Assembly: GCA_027483285.1 (NCBI GenBank)
Contig: JAIXUZ010000417.1
Span: 1 to 9,633 of the forward strand
DNA: 9,633 nt
Source: Bacteroidota bacterium
Lineage (GTDB): Bacteria; Bacteroidota; Bacteroidia; CAMBQF01
Reading direction: 5' to 3'
In this document: in pieces, positions 1-7,289 of the stretch
Numbering within the stretch: position 1 is the first letter of the stretch
How the letters are laid out: every line of letters begins with the position of its first letter
Notes under the pieces: model-generated
Told to the model about the DNA's origin: nothing
What the model saw: only the letters and a program-made list of their open reading frames with translations
The model's database searches: none
Position numbers and translations under genes: made by a program

Positions 1-1643
1 ATAGTAGGCACAACCGTTGGCAAAATATTTAATGTAATACCGTTTGATGTTGCTGTTGTAGGCGATACACAAGTTGCATTAGATGTCAAAACAACCGTTA
101 CAACATCGCCATTGGTAGGTGTATTATTAGTATATGTTAATGCATTGGCTCCAACATTAGCGCCATTTACCTGCCATTGGTAGGTTGGATTACTACCAGG
201 GTTTACTGGCGTTGCTGTAAAGGTTATAGACGTTCCGGAGCATTGTTGACCTTGTGGGTTATCTATTATGGTAACAGATGGAACCAGTACAGGGTTAACC
301 GTCATTGTAATGGTGTTAGAAGCTGCCGTAGTTGGGTTGGCGCACCCCTCGCTCGATGTTAGTGTAACAGCAATAACATCTCCATTAGTTAACGTATTAC
401 TACTAAAGCTGGCTGAATTTATACCAGCATTTGTACCATTTACTGTCCATTGATAAGCGGGTGTTGTACCGCCATTGGTAGGGCTTGCTGTAAATGTAAC
501 ATTAGTGCCTGCACATATTGCACCCGATGGGTTGGCTACAATACCAACCGAAGGAACGAGTACCGGATTTATTTGTAACGTTATAGCGTTAGATGTTGCA
601 GTAGATGGGTTTGCGCAGGTATATGTTGATGTTAATACCACGGTAACTATATCACCATTTACTAAACCGGTAGAGGCATAGATATTACTATTAGTACCTA
701 CGTTTACTCCATTTAGCTTCCATTGGTAATTTGGGTTTGCTCCTGCGTTTAACGGCGTAGCGGTAAATGTTAAATTTGTACCCGAACACACCGGCATAAC
801 AGGGCTGACTGCAATACTTACTGTTGGTGTAATAACCGGGTTAACAGCCATTGAAATTTGGTTTGATGTTGCCGTTAACGGTTGTGCACACGTAGCATTA
901 GACGTTAAAGTAACCGTAACAAAATCACCATTTTGCAGCGTATTATTTGAATAAGTAGCAGAATTAGACCCAACAGGTGCGCCGTTTAACGACCATTGGT
1001 ACGATGGGTTAGCCCCACCATTTGTTGGGGTAGCGGTAAATGTTACGTTTGTACCTGCACATATTGCCCCTACAGGACTTTGTGTTATGCTAACCGATGG
1101 AGTAACCGGTTGCACAACTGTCATAGTAATAATATTGGATGTGGCTGTAGCCTGACTAATACAGGTAAGGCTTGGTGTCATAACTACACTAACCTGGTCT
1201 CCGTTTGTTAAAGCAGCCGACGTGTAAGTTGCACTATTTCCACCAACATTACCTCCATTTATTTTCCATTGATAGGTTGGGGTTCCGCCACCATTGGTTG
1301 GCGTTGCGGTAAACGTAACCAAAGTACCCGCACATATTTGGCCTGCAGGGTTTGCAGTTATAGAAACTGATGGTGTTACAACAGCAGTAACCTGAATAGT
1401 TATTGTATTTGATGTAACAGTTGCGGGTAATGCACAATTAGCGTTTGATGTAAGGTCTAAAGTAACAACATCGCCATTGCTGTATGATGAAGTTGAATAA
1501 GTTGTACCATTTCCAACAGACACACCATTAACTTTCCAATTGTAAATTGGGTTAGCTCCACCATTGGTAATAACTGCTAAAAATGTAAGTGGGGTATTGG
1601 CGCAAACCGGCATTGCTGGATTTACTGAAATTAAAGCGGTTGG
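1..1643 (-). repeat. Tandem 273-bp coding repeats (91-residue Ig-like modules)
   Basis: Six complete units and the first codons of a seventh lie inside the adhesin gene: 1374-1643 (270 bp), 1101-1373, 828-1100, 555-827, 282-554 and 9-281 (273 bp each), then 1-8. The conserved Trp codons fall at residues 665, 755, 846, 937, 1028 and 1119. Every unit starts with Pro-Ser/Thr and shares the motifs CAGT or CSGT, TFTATP, YQWK-NG, NGD-V-V-LTS and TATSN-IT. Cys14 and Cys71 (Cys70 in the 90-residue first unit) are present in all six and probably form the Ig-type disulphide. Units are clearly diverged from each other, so the length is conserved more strictly than the sequence. The array continues beyond the left edge. 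Confidence 0.93.
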
Positions 1644-3530
1644 CACAACGTTAGGGTTTACAGTTACCTGCTGTGTAACAGGGGCAAAGCAGCCACTGCT
1701 ATTATAATTAAGCGTAACATTATAAGTACCTGCATTAGCATAGTTTATGGTTGCATTTTGTAGATTATTTACACTTACAGGGTTAGCTCCGGGGGTTTGC
1801 CAGTCGTAATTGGCTAATGGCGCAACACCCAGTCCTGTTAAGGTAACATTACCGCCAGGGCAAATAGTTGCAGGGCTGATAGTAAAACCAGGGTTTGCAA
1901 CAGTATTAACATTAACGTTTACAGTTTGCGTAGCTATTTGCCCACATGCATCTGTAACTGTTACGGTATATGGAGTGGTTACATTTGGGGAAACAGTAAT
2001 GGGCGAACCCGATAGTCCACCCGGATTCCAAACAACACTGTATGGGCCTACGCCAAAATTACCTGCAGCATTTAAATTTACCTGTTGCCCCTGGCAAATA
2101 ACCTGAGCACCACTTACGCTGGTTGTTTGCACAGTGCGGCCCTGCACGGTCATTGTCCATGCTGTACCTGCTGCTATGCAAGTATTAGAGCAGGCACCGG
2201 GAGAAGCGCATCTATAAAAATTCATTGTAAATGGCAGGTTGTAAGATGCACATTGCGGCGCGGGTAAACAACCATCAAGTTCATTAAACACTGTTTGGTT
2301 ATTGGTAGTACAGGTTCCGGGGTTATTTACACCACATCCCCATATTAATCCAGGGTTTGATGGAAAGCGGCAGCCGCCCAAACGTAAATCCAGTGCACCC
2401 GAAATCATGTTACAACCGCCTGTCGCTATGTAATTAAATGTCCATAGCATATCAGTAACTGTGCAGTTAGCAGGCACAGGAACAGTCAGGTTATAAGCAC
2501 AACCACCTATTCCGCAGGTTGCATTGTAACCTGAGCCGGCAATGGAGCCTATTGGCAATGTATTGGTGCCACTAACCAAAGGATCTACCGTAACTGGATA
2601 TTGGCGCCCGGGGGCATTTAACCAGCTAACCGGGATTTCAACGTCCAGGTAATTCTCGTCGCTTAATATATATGCTAAATCTTCGCTGTTGGAATAAGCA
2701 GCACCATCCCATGCAAAGGCTTTAGTAAACTTAAAAGCCTCTGTTCCATCAACGGTATTGATTGACAAATCCCCTATTATCGGTTGATTTACCTGTACAC
2801 CTGCAAAACGATAATTAACAGGCAACTCTAAATGATCTCTTAATAAAAGCTTACCAGTTGTGTAGCTTAATTGCTGTTTAATAACAAAGTCAGATTTTAC
2901 TTTGCCATCATAAACCTTTAACTCAATATCTATGCCTGGCCATGCATCAACAACCTTAGCTCCTTCATCACCAACAACATAGTTATCCCAATTTGCCGTT
3001 CCTAAAGATGATTCAACACCATTATTAACCCAAATTAGTTCAATCTTATTATTAAATTTCAAGATTGCCCCTGCCCTATTAATAGTAGTAAACCCCAAGC
3101 CTGCATCTAACGATACCGGAAGATCTTGTGCCGGGGCAAAATATAAATGCGGTTGGTTAGTAGGCTTAAGTCGAATATCAACGCTTAACCAGTTGCCATT
3201 TGCATCTTTATAATTTAGGGCTGAGTACCCTTGTTCCTGATAAAACTCAGTACCATTTGAACCATTGGTAACATAATATCGAGAGTATTCGGTACGTCTG
3301 TCTACCAACTCAACACAATCAGTACAGGGTGCATTAAAAGGTTTTATACCATATTCTGGATGACTTTTATAGGCATCAGGGGTAAGCTTTTCAAGTTCTT
3401 TAGTAACTACTTTGGTTAAAGGGTTTATAGTGCTAAGATTATATTTCTTAACAACCATTCCGCTTTGCCCTAGCAATGATGCAGAACTAAAAAGAAAGCC
3501 AATTAATACTATTGAGTAAAGTCTTTTCAT
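1..3530 (-). CDS. Giant secreted adhesin-like protein with 91-residue Ig-like repeats (3' end outside window)
   Basis: The reading frame is open from the ATG at 3528-3530 to the left edge: 1176 complete codons with no stop. Residues 1-22 form a signal peptide (MKRLYSIVLIGFLFSSASLLG), with cleavage probably just before Gln. Residues about 24-317 form an N-terminal domain containing a WPGIDIELKVYDG stretch and ending in YPVTVDP, a motif common at the end of such domains in large bacterial surface proteins. Residues about 318-470 are cysteine-rich, with about a dozen Cys. Residues about 472-543 and 544-629 look like Ig/PKD domains. From residue 630 on there are tandem Ig-like repeats of 90-91 residues, each with conserved Cys14, Trp36 and Cys71. 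Family knowledge suggests an extracellular adhesin or matrix protein exported by T9SS, with a sorting domain at the unseen C-terminus; that end cannot be checked here. A TAnnTTTG element lies 22 bases upstream. The start is well supported by the signal peptide. The exact ligand is unknown. Confidence 0.9.
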   Translation of the reverse strand, partial: MKRLYSIVLIGFLFSSASLLGQSGMVVKKYNLSTINPLTKVVTKELEKLTPDAYKSHPEYGIKPFNAPCTDCVELVDRRTEYSRYYVTNGSNGTEFYQEQGYSALNYKDANGNWLSVDIRLKPTNQPHLYFAPAQDLPVSLDAGLGFTTINRAGAILKFNNKIELIWVNNGVESSLGTANWDNYVVGDEGAKVVDAWPGIDIELKVYDGKVKSDFVIKQQLSYTTGKLLLRDHLELPVNYRFAGVQVNQPIIGDLSINTVDGTEAFKFTKAFAWDGAAYSNSEDLAYILSDENYLDVEIPVSWLNAPGRQYPVTVDPLVSGTNTLPIGSIAGSGYNATCGIGGCAYNLTVPVPANCTVTDMLWTFNYIATGGCNMISGALDLRLGGCRFPSNPGLIWGCGVNNPGTCTTNNQTVFNELDGCLPAPQCASYNLPFTMNFYRCASPGACSNTCIAAGTAWTMTVQGRTVQTTSVSGAQVICQGQQVNLNAAGNFGVGPYSVVWNPGGLSGSPITVSPNVTTPYTVTVTDACGQIATQTVNVNVNTVANPGFTISPATICPGGNVTLTGLGVAPLANYDWQTPGANPVSVNNLQNATINYANAGTYNVTLNYNSSGCFAPVTQQVTVNPNVVPTALISVNPAMPVCANTPLTFLAVITNGGANPIYNWKVNGVSVGNGTTYSTSSYSNGDVVTLDLTSNANCALPATVTSNTITIQVTAVVTPSVSITANPAGQICAGTLVTFTATPTNGGGTPTYQWKINGGNVGGNSATYTSAALTNGDQVSVVMTPSLTCISQATATSNIITMTVVQPVTPSVSITQSPVGAICAGTNVTFTATPTNGGANPSYQWSLNGAPVGSNSATYSNNTLQNGDFVTVTLTSNATCAQPLTATSNQISMAVNPVITPTVSIAVSPVMPVCSGTNLTFTATPLNAGANPNYQWKLNGVNVGTNSNIYASTGLVNGDIVTVVLTSTYTCANPSTATSNAITLQINPVLVPSVGIVANPSGAICAGTNVTFTASPTNGGTTPAYQWTVNGTNAGINSASFSSNTLTNGDVIAVTLTSSEGCANPTTAASNTITMTVNPVLVPSVTIIDNPQGQQCSGTSITFTATPVNPGSNPTYQWQVNGANVGANALTYTNNTPTNGDVVTVVLTSNATCVSPTTATSNGITLNILPTVVPT

Positions 3531-3552
3531 GCTTCGTCGCTATGCAACCAAG

Positions 3553-3560
3553 CAAATATA
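3553..3560 (-). promoter_or_regulatory. Bacteroidota -7 promoter element (TATATTTG) of the adhesin gene
   Basis: On the minus strand the sequence reads TATATTTG, an exact match to the TAnnTTTG consensus of the primary sigma factor in Bacteroidota. It ends 22 bases before the adhesin ATG, which would give a short leader of about 15-20 nt. No convincing -33 TTG is seen at the usual distance. This suggests that the adhesin gene can be transcribed independently of the regulator gene upstream. Confidence 0.55.
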
Positions 3561-3573
3561 AGGCATTTTATCT

Positions 3574-3596
3574 AAAAAAGCTTACTAATAAGTGCT
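3574..3596 (-). terminator. Possible weak terminator after the response regulator gene
   Basis: On the minus strand, an imperfect hairpin (AGC, AC bulge, TTA, loop TTAG, TAA, GCT) is followed directly by TTTTTT. It lies about 20 bases after the regulator stop and upstream of the adhesin -7 element. The stem is only six pairs with a bulge, so it would be weak. The position is right for separating the two transcription units, but the structure alone is not convincing. Confidence 0.3.
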
Positions 3597-3616
3597 AACA
3601 AATTTTTCAAAAAGTG

Positions 3617-4903
3617 TTACGCAAACAAGATATCTTCAGCAGTAATAACATCGCCATCACTCATTAAGGCTGCACGTTCTATGGTTGCTTTAAGCTCCCT
3701 AACGTTGCCAGGCCACTCATGTTTCAAAAGTAATTCTTTAGCTTCCTTACTTATCGATTTGTTACCCAGCTTGTTTTGGCTGGCAAACTGAGTTAAAAAA
3801 GAGTTTGCTAGCAATAATATATCATTACCACGCTCATTTAATGGTGGCAACTTAATTAAGAAGCCTTGCAGGCGGTAAAACAAATCTTCTCTAAACTTTC
3901 CCTCCTTTGACATTTGTGCCAAATTACGGTTGGTTGCTGCAATTACCCTAACATCAATAGGAATCTCACGGTTGCTTCCTACACGGGTAATAACATTTTC
4001 TTGCAATACACGCAAAAGCTTTGCTTGCAAACCAAGGTCCATCTCGCCTATTTCATCTAAAAATATAGAACCACCGTTTGCCTCTTCAAATTTACCAATA
4101 CGTCGGTTATCTGCACCGGTAAAAGCTCCTTTTTCATGGCCAAACAATTCGCTTTCGGCAAGGTCTATAGGCACAGAGGCCATATTTACAGTAACATAAG
4201 TACCGCGGGCACGGGGCGAATTGTAGTGAATAGCGCTTGCAATACCTTCTTTACCTGTACCATTTTGCCCGTTTATCATTACAAGCATATTGCTCTTTTC
4301 TACTTTTTGAATCATCTTCAAAACGCTTAAAAGTGCCTTACTCTCCCCTATTATCTTAGAATATTTTTGACGGTCAATAATTTGTTCTTGTAAAACTTCA
4401 ACCTGGCGTTTCAATTTTACGGTAGCACCTAATGTTTTTACAGAGTTAACTAACTCTACATGGGCGTTAGAATTTTTAAGTATGTAATCTTTAGCACCAA
4501 TTTTATAGGCCTTAACAACAACTTCAACCTCGTTTTGGCCTGATAAAATAATAGGTACTATTTCTTCGTTATAGGTTTTTACCCTCTGAAGAATTTCCAA
4601 ACCTGTCATATCAGGCAGGTTATAGTCTATAACAACAATATCAGGGTTGCCCGGCAGGTTTTTAATAAGGTCTGCCCCGTTTGTAAAAAGGGTTACATCA
4701 TAATCCTGCTCTTTTTCAAGGGTAAACTGTATAGCTTTTCCAAAAAAGGCATCGTCTTCTACAATAAATACTTTTATCATACCACCTGCGTTAACTAGTG
4801 GAGCTGAAGGTACGGAAGGTTCTTGATTTTGATTCTCTATTGGAGCAGATTTCGATTCGTTTTTATCGCTGTTTCCTTTAAAGAATGATGATGTTGAGAA
4901 CAT
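3617..4903 (-). CDS. NtrC/AtoC-type response regulator with AAA+ domain but no DNA-binding domain
   Basis: This is a 428-residue two-component regulator, numbered from the ATG at 4901-4903. After a hydrophilic Ser/Asn/Pro-rich extension (1-41), a receiver domain spans about 43-160 with acidic residues Glu49-Asp50-Asp51, phospho-acceptor Asp93 (VVIDYNLPD), Ser121 and Lys143. A short helical linker leads to a sigma-54-interaction AAA+ domain: Walker A GQNGTGKE at 212-219, the sigma-54-contacting GAFTGA loop at 259-264, Walker B SIFLDE at 279-284, sensor I AATN at 322-325, arginine-finger motif FREDLFYR at 337-344 and sensor II WPGNVRE at 397-403. The protein ends about 25 residues later (DGDVITAEDILFA), so the Fis-type helix-turn-helix typical of the family is absent. 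Its role is inferred as phosphorylation-dependent activation of sigma-54 RNA polymerase in the cytoplasm. No partner kinase gene is visible. An upstream TTG (4933) and an internal ATG (4780, just before the receiver domain) are alternative starts. Confidence 0.93.
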   Translation of the reverse strand: MFSTSSFFKGNSDKNESKSAPIENQNQEPSVPSAPLVNAGGMIKVFIVEDDAFFGKAIQFTLEKEQDYDVTLFTNGADLIKNLPGNPDIVVIDYNLPDMTGLEILQRVKTYNEEIVPIILSGQNEVEVVVKAYKIGAKDYILKNSNAHVELVNSVKTLGATVKLKRQVEVLQEQIIDRQKYSKIIGESKALLSVLKMIQKVEKSNMLVMINGQNGTGKEGIASAIHYNSPRARGTYVTVNMASVPIDLAESELFGHEKGAFTGADNRRIGKFEEANGGSIFLDEIGEMDLGLQAKLLRVLQENVITRVGSNREIPIDVRVIAATNRNLAQMSKEGKFREDLFYRLQGFLIKLPPLNERGNDILLLANSFLTQFASQNKLGNKSISKEAKELLLKHEWPGNVRELKATIERAALMSDGDVITAEDILFA

Positions 4904-4974
4904 AAATATTGTGTTTGGTGGTTTCAGATGCAATGTTATGCAGCTTATAAAAGACTAGGAGTACATTTTTAAGA

Positions 4975-4982
4975 TATATTTG
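4975..4982 (+). promoter_or_regulatory. Bacteroidota -7 promoter element (TATATTTG) upstream of the first T9SS cargo gene
   Basis: TATATTTG matches the TAnnTTTG consensus exactly and ends 18 bases before the ATG at 5001. The implied transcription start is about 4989, giving a leader of roughly 12 nt. No clear -33 TTG lies 17-23 bases upstream, so the assignment rests on the -7 element and its position. It lies in the 97-bp divergent spacer shared with the response regulator gene. Confidence 0.55.
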
Positions 4983-5000
4983 CACTTGTAAGATTTATTG

Positions 5001-5957
5001 ATGAACAGAAAATTTTTAGCCCTTGCGGCAACCCTATTTGTAAGTGCCCAGTTATTTGCACAAAAAACATACAACGCTACACCCAAAAGCGGTACAGTAA
5101 ATAATGCTGTACAACAGGCTAGTGATACATTATATGGCGATTTTTTTAATGGAACACCTGCCCTGTATAAGTCTCAGCCATTATTTCCTGGTTATGCATC
5201 AGGTAACAACACTTTTGGCGATTTAGCCAAAGTACAGGTATATGGTGTAAGTAATATTTGTGCAGTAGAAGGCGTAATTATGTGGGCAGGTTATAAAAAT
5301 CAGTCATCAGGCGATGTCAATTCGGGGGTTAGGTTTAACTTATATGACTTAAAGAGCACAGCAACCGGTCAGGGGGCCACTGCTTTAAAGCTTAGCCCTG
5401 ATAGTGTTATAAGAACCAAAACAATTTCTTTATCTTCTATAGATACATCATCAATATTTGAAAGTGGTGCAAATATCGTCCTTTTCGATACCCCTGCTTA
5501 TTTTGATACCTTGTTTGCGGTAGGTTTTGATTTTTCGGCCCTAACGCAGGGCGATACAATTGCCTGCTACACCACAACAAATACAGATGCTGACAGTTCT
5601 GAAAACTCATGGGAGCAGGTGGCTGATAGCTCATGGTCTACCATGCTGAACAATTGGGGCCTGGATATTGATTTTGCAATTTTCCCTATTATTGATGGAA
5701 CGGCAACATCTATAAGTACTGTGCCTATGCAGCCTATACAAATTTGGCCCAACCCGGCTACAGATGTTGTAAACATTACTCCAAAAGCTAACAAGAATGT
5801 TAATATTACTATTGTAGACAACATGGGTAAAATGGTTTTAACTTATAATAATATAAGCACATCTATATCTGTGAACGGTTTACCCGCAGGAATATACTAC
5901 ATCTTAGTTAATAGCAGGCAAAAGACTGGCTATGCTCAAAAACTGATTATAAAATAG
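5001..5957 (+). CDS. Secreted protein of unknown function with T9SS type A sorting domain
   Basis: A 318-residue protein. Residues 1-20 are a signal peptide (MNRKFLALAATLFVSAQLFA), with mature Gln21 likely. The middle (about 22-240) is rich in beta-type sequence with many Ser/Thr/Asp residues and shows no motif I recognise as catalytic. Residues about 242-318 are a C-terminal sorting domain of the type IX secretion system: IWPNPATD, then NITIVDNMGKMV, then LPAGIYYILV, ending in KLIIK. Family knowledge says such proteins cross the inner membrane by Sec and the outer membrane by T9SS, and are then usually anchored on the surface or released. The ATG at 5001 is preferred over the in-frame TTG at 4998 because it fits the signal peptide directly. 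The gene is followed after 117 bp by another T9SS cargo gene on the same strand that has its own promoter element. Confidence 0.88.
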   Translation: MNRKFLALAATLFVSAQLFAQKTYNATPKSGTVNNAVQQASDTLYGDFFNGTPALYKSQPLFPGYASGNNTFGDLAKVQVYGVSNICAVEGVIMWAGYKNQSSGDVNSGVRFNLYDLKSTATGQGATALKLSPDSVIRTKTISLSSIDTSSIFESGANIVLFDTPAYFDTLFAVGFDFSALTQGDTIACYTTTNTDADSSENSWEQVADSSWSTMLNNWGLDIDFAIFPIIDGTATSISTVPMQPIQIWPNPATDVVNITPKANKNVNITIVDNMGKMVLTYNNISTSISVNGLPAGIYYILVNSRQKTGYAQKLIIK

Positions 5958-6028
5958 ACGGTAAGACTTATATTTACTGTTATTTGAAAATTATTTTAAC
6001 TTTTCTTTCTTGTAAATGTTATGTTTCC

Positions 6029-6036
6029 TACATTTG
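6029..6036 (+). promoter_or_regulatory. Bacteroidota -7 promoter element (TACATTTG) of the second T9SS cargo gene
   Basis: TACATTTG matches TAnnTTTG. A TTG at 6010-6012 lies 16 bases upstream, slightly closer than the usual -33 spacing. The implied transcription start near 6043 lies downstream of the in-frame ATG at 6021, which rules that ATG out for this transcript and supports the ATG at 6075, leaving a leader of about 30 nt. Confidence 0.6.
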
Positions 6037-6074
6037 CATTAAGTCTAACCTTTAAACGAAAAAAAATAAGAACG

Positions 6075-7220
6075 ATGAGAAAGATTTATCTTACTCTTGC
6101 AGCCGCAGCCATTTCATTAGGCGCTATGGCTCAATTGCCCCGATTAGCTACTAACAACCACCGTGTAGACATTTCTAACATCAGAAATGTATCTGGTACA
6201 ACATCAGGTCCGGTTAAAAGCACAAACGCAGTGCAAAATTTCTGGCTAGACTATAGCTCTGCCAACTTTGACGATTTGTTCTATGTTTGGACTTTTAACT
6301 CTAACTATGCAGCAGCTGATACCACAGGTGGAGGAATTAACCCAATCAACTATGCAGCAGTTGCTGTAACCGGTCCATTAGCAGGTTATACTGACAATGC
6401 TGACATCACTAACTCTATTAATGAGTTCCCTTACTTTAACGGCCCTATCACTATCGACTCGGTTTTTGCGATTGTTACACATGAGAATAACAGCGGTGAG
6501 TACGATAAAATTTTCACAGAAATTGTAACACTTAACAATTCTAACCAACCTACAACTACTGTTCTTTGGTCTGCAGTTGACTCATCTAACACTACACTTT
6601 CTCCAGGTGGTAACTGGATTGGCACAGGTGCATCAGTTTTAATATCACACGCTCCTAACTTTACTACTACCAATGGTCAGAAAATTGGTTTTAACCTGCG
6701 TTATGTAGGTAATAAAGCCGATACCTTCTCTATCATAGCTGGTGCTATTGATGATGGTTCAGGTGGTACTACACAACAAAGTAACTACAAAAACTCTTGG
6801 ACCCGTATCCCTCCATTTATTCCTAACTTAACTTTAAACTCAAACATTGGCTACGGTTCTCCTGTTGGCACTAACGGTTGGTTTGAAGCTCAAAACTGGG
6901 CACTATGGGCTTACGTTTCTTATGATGTAACTTCAGTTTCTGAAAACGCTTTTATTAAAGGTGTTAAAATCAGCCAAAACTTCCCTAACCCAGCCGATAA
7001 GGTTACAAACTTTGTTTACGAATTACAAAAACCTACTAACGTATCATTTGAAGTTTATGATATGAACGGTCGTCTTGTTAAAGACATTAACCAAGGTCGC
7101 GTAGAAGCAGGTAAACACAAATTTACTATCGATGTTGACCAATTCAACAGCGGTGTTTACTTCTTCACCATTAAAACTAACGAAACGAGCATTACTAAAC
7201 GTATGGTTATTACCAAGTAA
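6075..7220 (+). CDS. Secreted protein of unknown function with T9SS type A sorting domain, likely highly expressed
   Basis: A 381-residue protein. Residues 1-20 are a signal peptide (MRKIYLTLAAAAISLGAMAQ). Residues about 21-288 form a large beta-rich domain with many Asn, Thr, Ser and aromatic residues and no recognised enzymatic motif. Residues about 289-381 are a T9SS type A sorting domain with NFPNPAD, FEVYDMNGRLV, EAGKHKFTIDV and SGVYFFTI, ending in KRMVITK. An in-frame ATG 54 bases earlier (6021) would put 18 basic and hydrophobic residues before the signal peptide and lies inside the promoter region, so it is rejected. Codon use leans to AAC, GGT, CGT and ACT more than in the neighbouring genes, as often seen in abundantly made proteins, and a very strong terminator follows. 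Its layout resembles that of the upstream protein, including an NSW(T/E) stretch late in the middle domain, so the two may be distant paralogues. Confidence 0.88.
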   Translation: MRKIYLTLAAAAISLGAMAQLPRLATNNHRVDISNIRNVSGTTSGPVKSTNAVQNFWLDYSSANFDDLFYVWTFNSNYAAADTTGGGINPINYAAVAVTGPLAGYTDNADITNSINEFPYFNGPITIDSVFAIVTHENNSGEYDKIFTEIVTLNNSNQPTTTVLWSAVDSSNTTLSPGGNWIGTGASVLISHAPNFTTTNGQKIGFNLRYVGNKADTFSIIAGAIDDGSGGTTQQSNYKNSWTRIPPFIPNLTLNSNIGYGSPVGTNGWFEAQNWALWAYVSYDVTSVSENAFIKGVKISQNFPNPADKVTNFVYELQKPTNVSFEVYDMNGRLVKDINQGRVEAGKHKFTIDVDQFNSGVYFFTIKTNETSITKRMVITK

Positions 7221-7237
7221 TTCTGTTTTATAATACT

Positions 7238-7275
7238 ATAAAAAAGCCCCTTGGTAAACCAAGGGGCTTTTTTAT
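7238..7275. terminator. Strong bidirectional intrinsic terminator
   Basis: A perfect 17-bp stem with the four-base loop TAAA: an A-rich left arm followed by GCCCCTTGG pairs with CCAAGGGGC followed by TTTTTT. Because the stem is flanked by A's on one side and T's on the other, it has a GC-rich core and a U-tract on both strands. It sits between the convergent T9SS cargo gene (stop at 7220) and hydrolase gene (stop at 7290) and would terminate both. Confidence 0.92.
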
Positions 7276-7289
7276 TATCCCATATTATA

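Noticed and set aside
1..1643. Regular 273-bp periodicity, checked as a possible CRISPR array or non-coding satellite
   Set aside because: The units are continuous open reading frame in one minus-strand frame and encode Ig-like modules; no short identical repeats separated by unique spacers are present.
177..2267. Several short plus-strand open frames and one minus-strand frame at 1249-1437
   Set aside because: They lie opposite or out of frame with the giant adhesin gene; their apparent repeats only mirror the coding repeats.
3930..4330. Two plus-strand open frames
   Set aside because: They are antisense to the conserved AAA+ domain of the response regulator and have no recognisable protein features.
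4931..4933. TTG as start of the response regulator
   Set aside because: An ATG ten codons downstream is preferred; no ribosome-binding site or promoter supports the TTG.
5437..5824. Minus-strand open frames within the first T9SS cargo gene, and similar ones at 6431-6673 and 7157-7366
   Set aside because: They are antisense to genes with clear signal peptides, sorting domains or catalytic motifs, and the last one crosses a strong terminator.
5959..5981. Possible hairpin (ACGGTAA paired with TTACTGT) after the first T9SS cargo gene
   Set aside because: Only seven pairs with one wobble, a nine-base loop and no proper U-tract; too weak to call a terminator.
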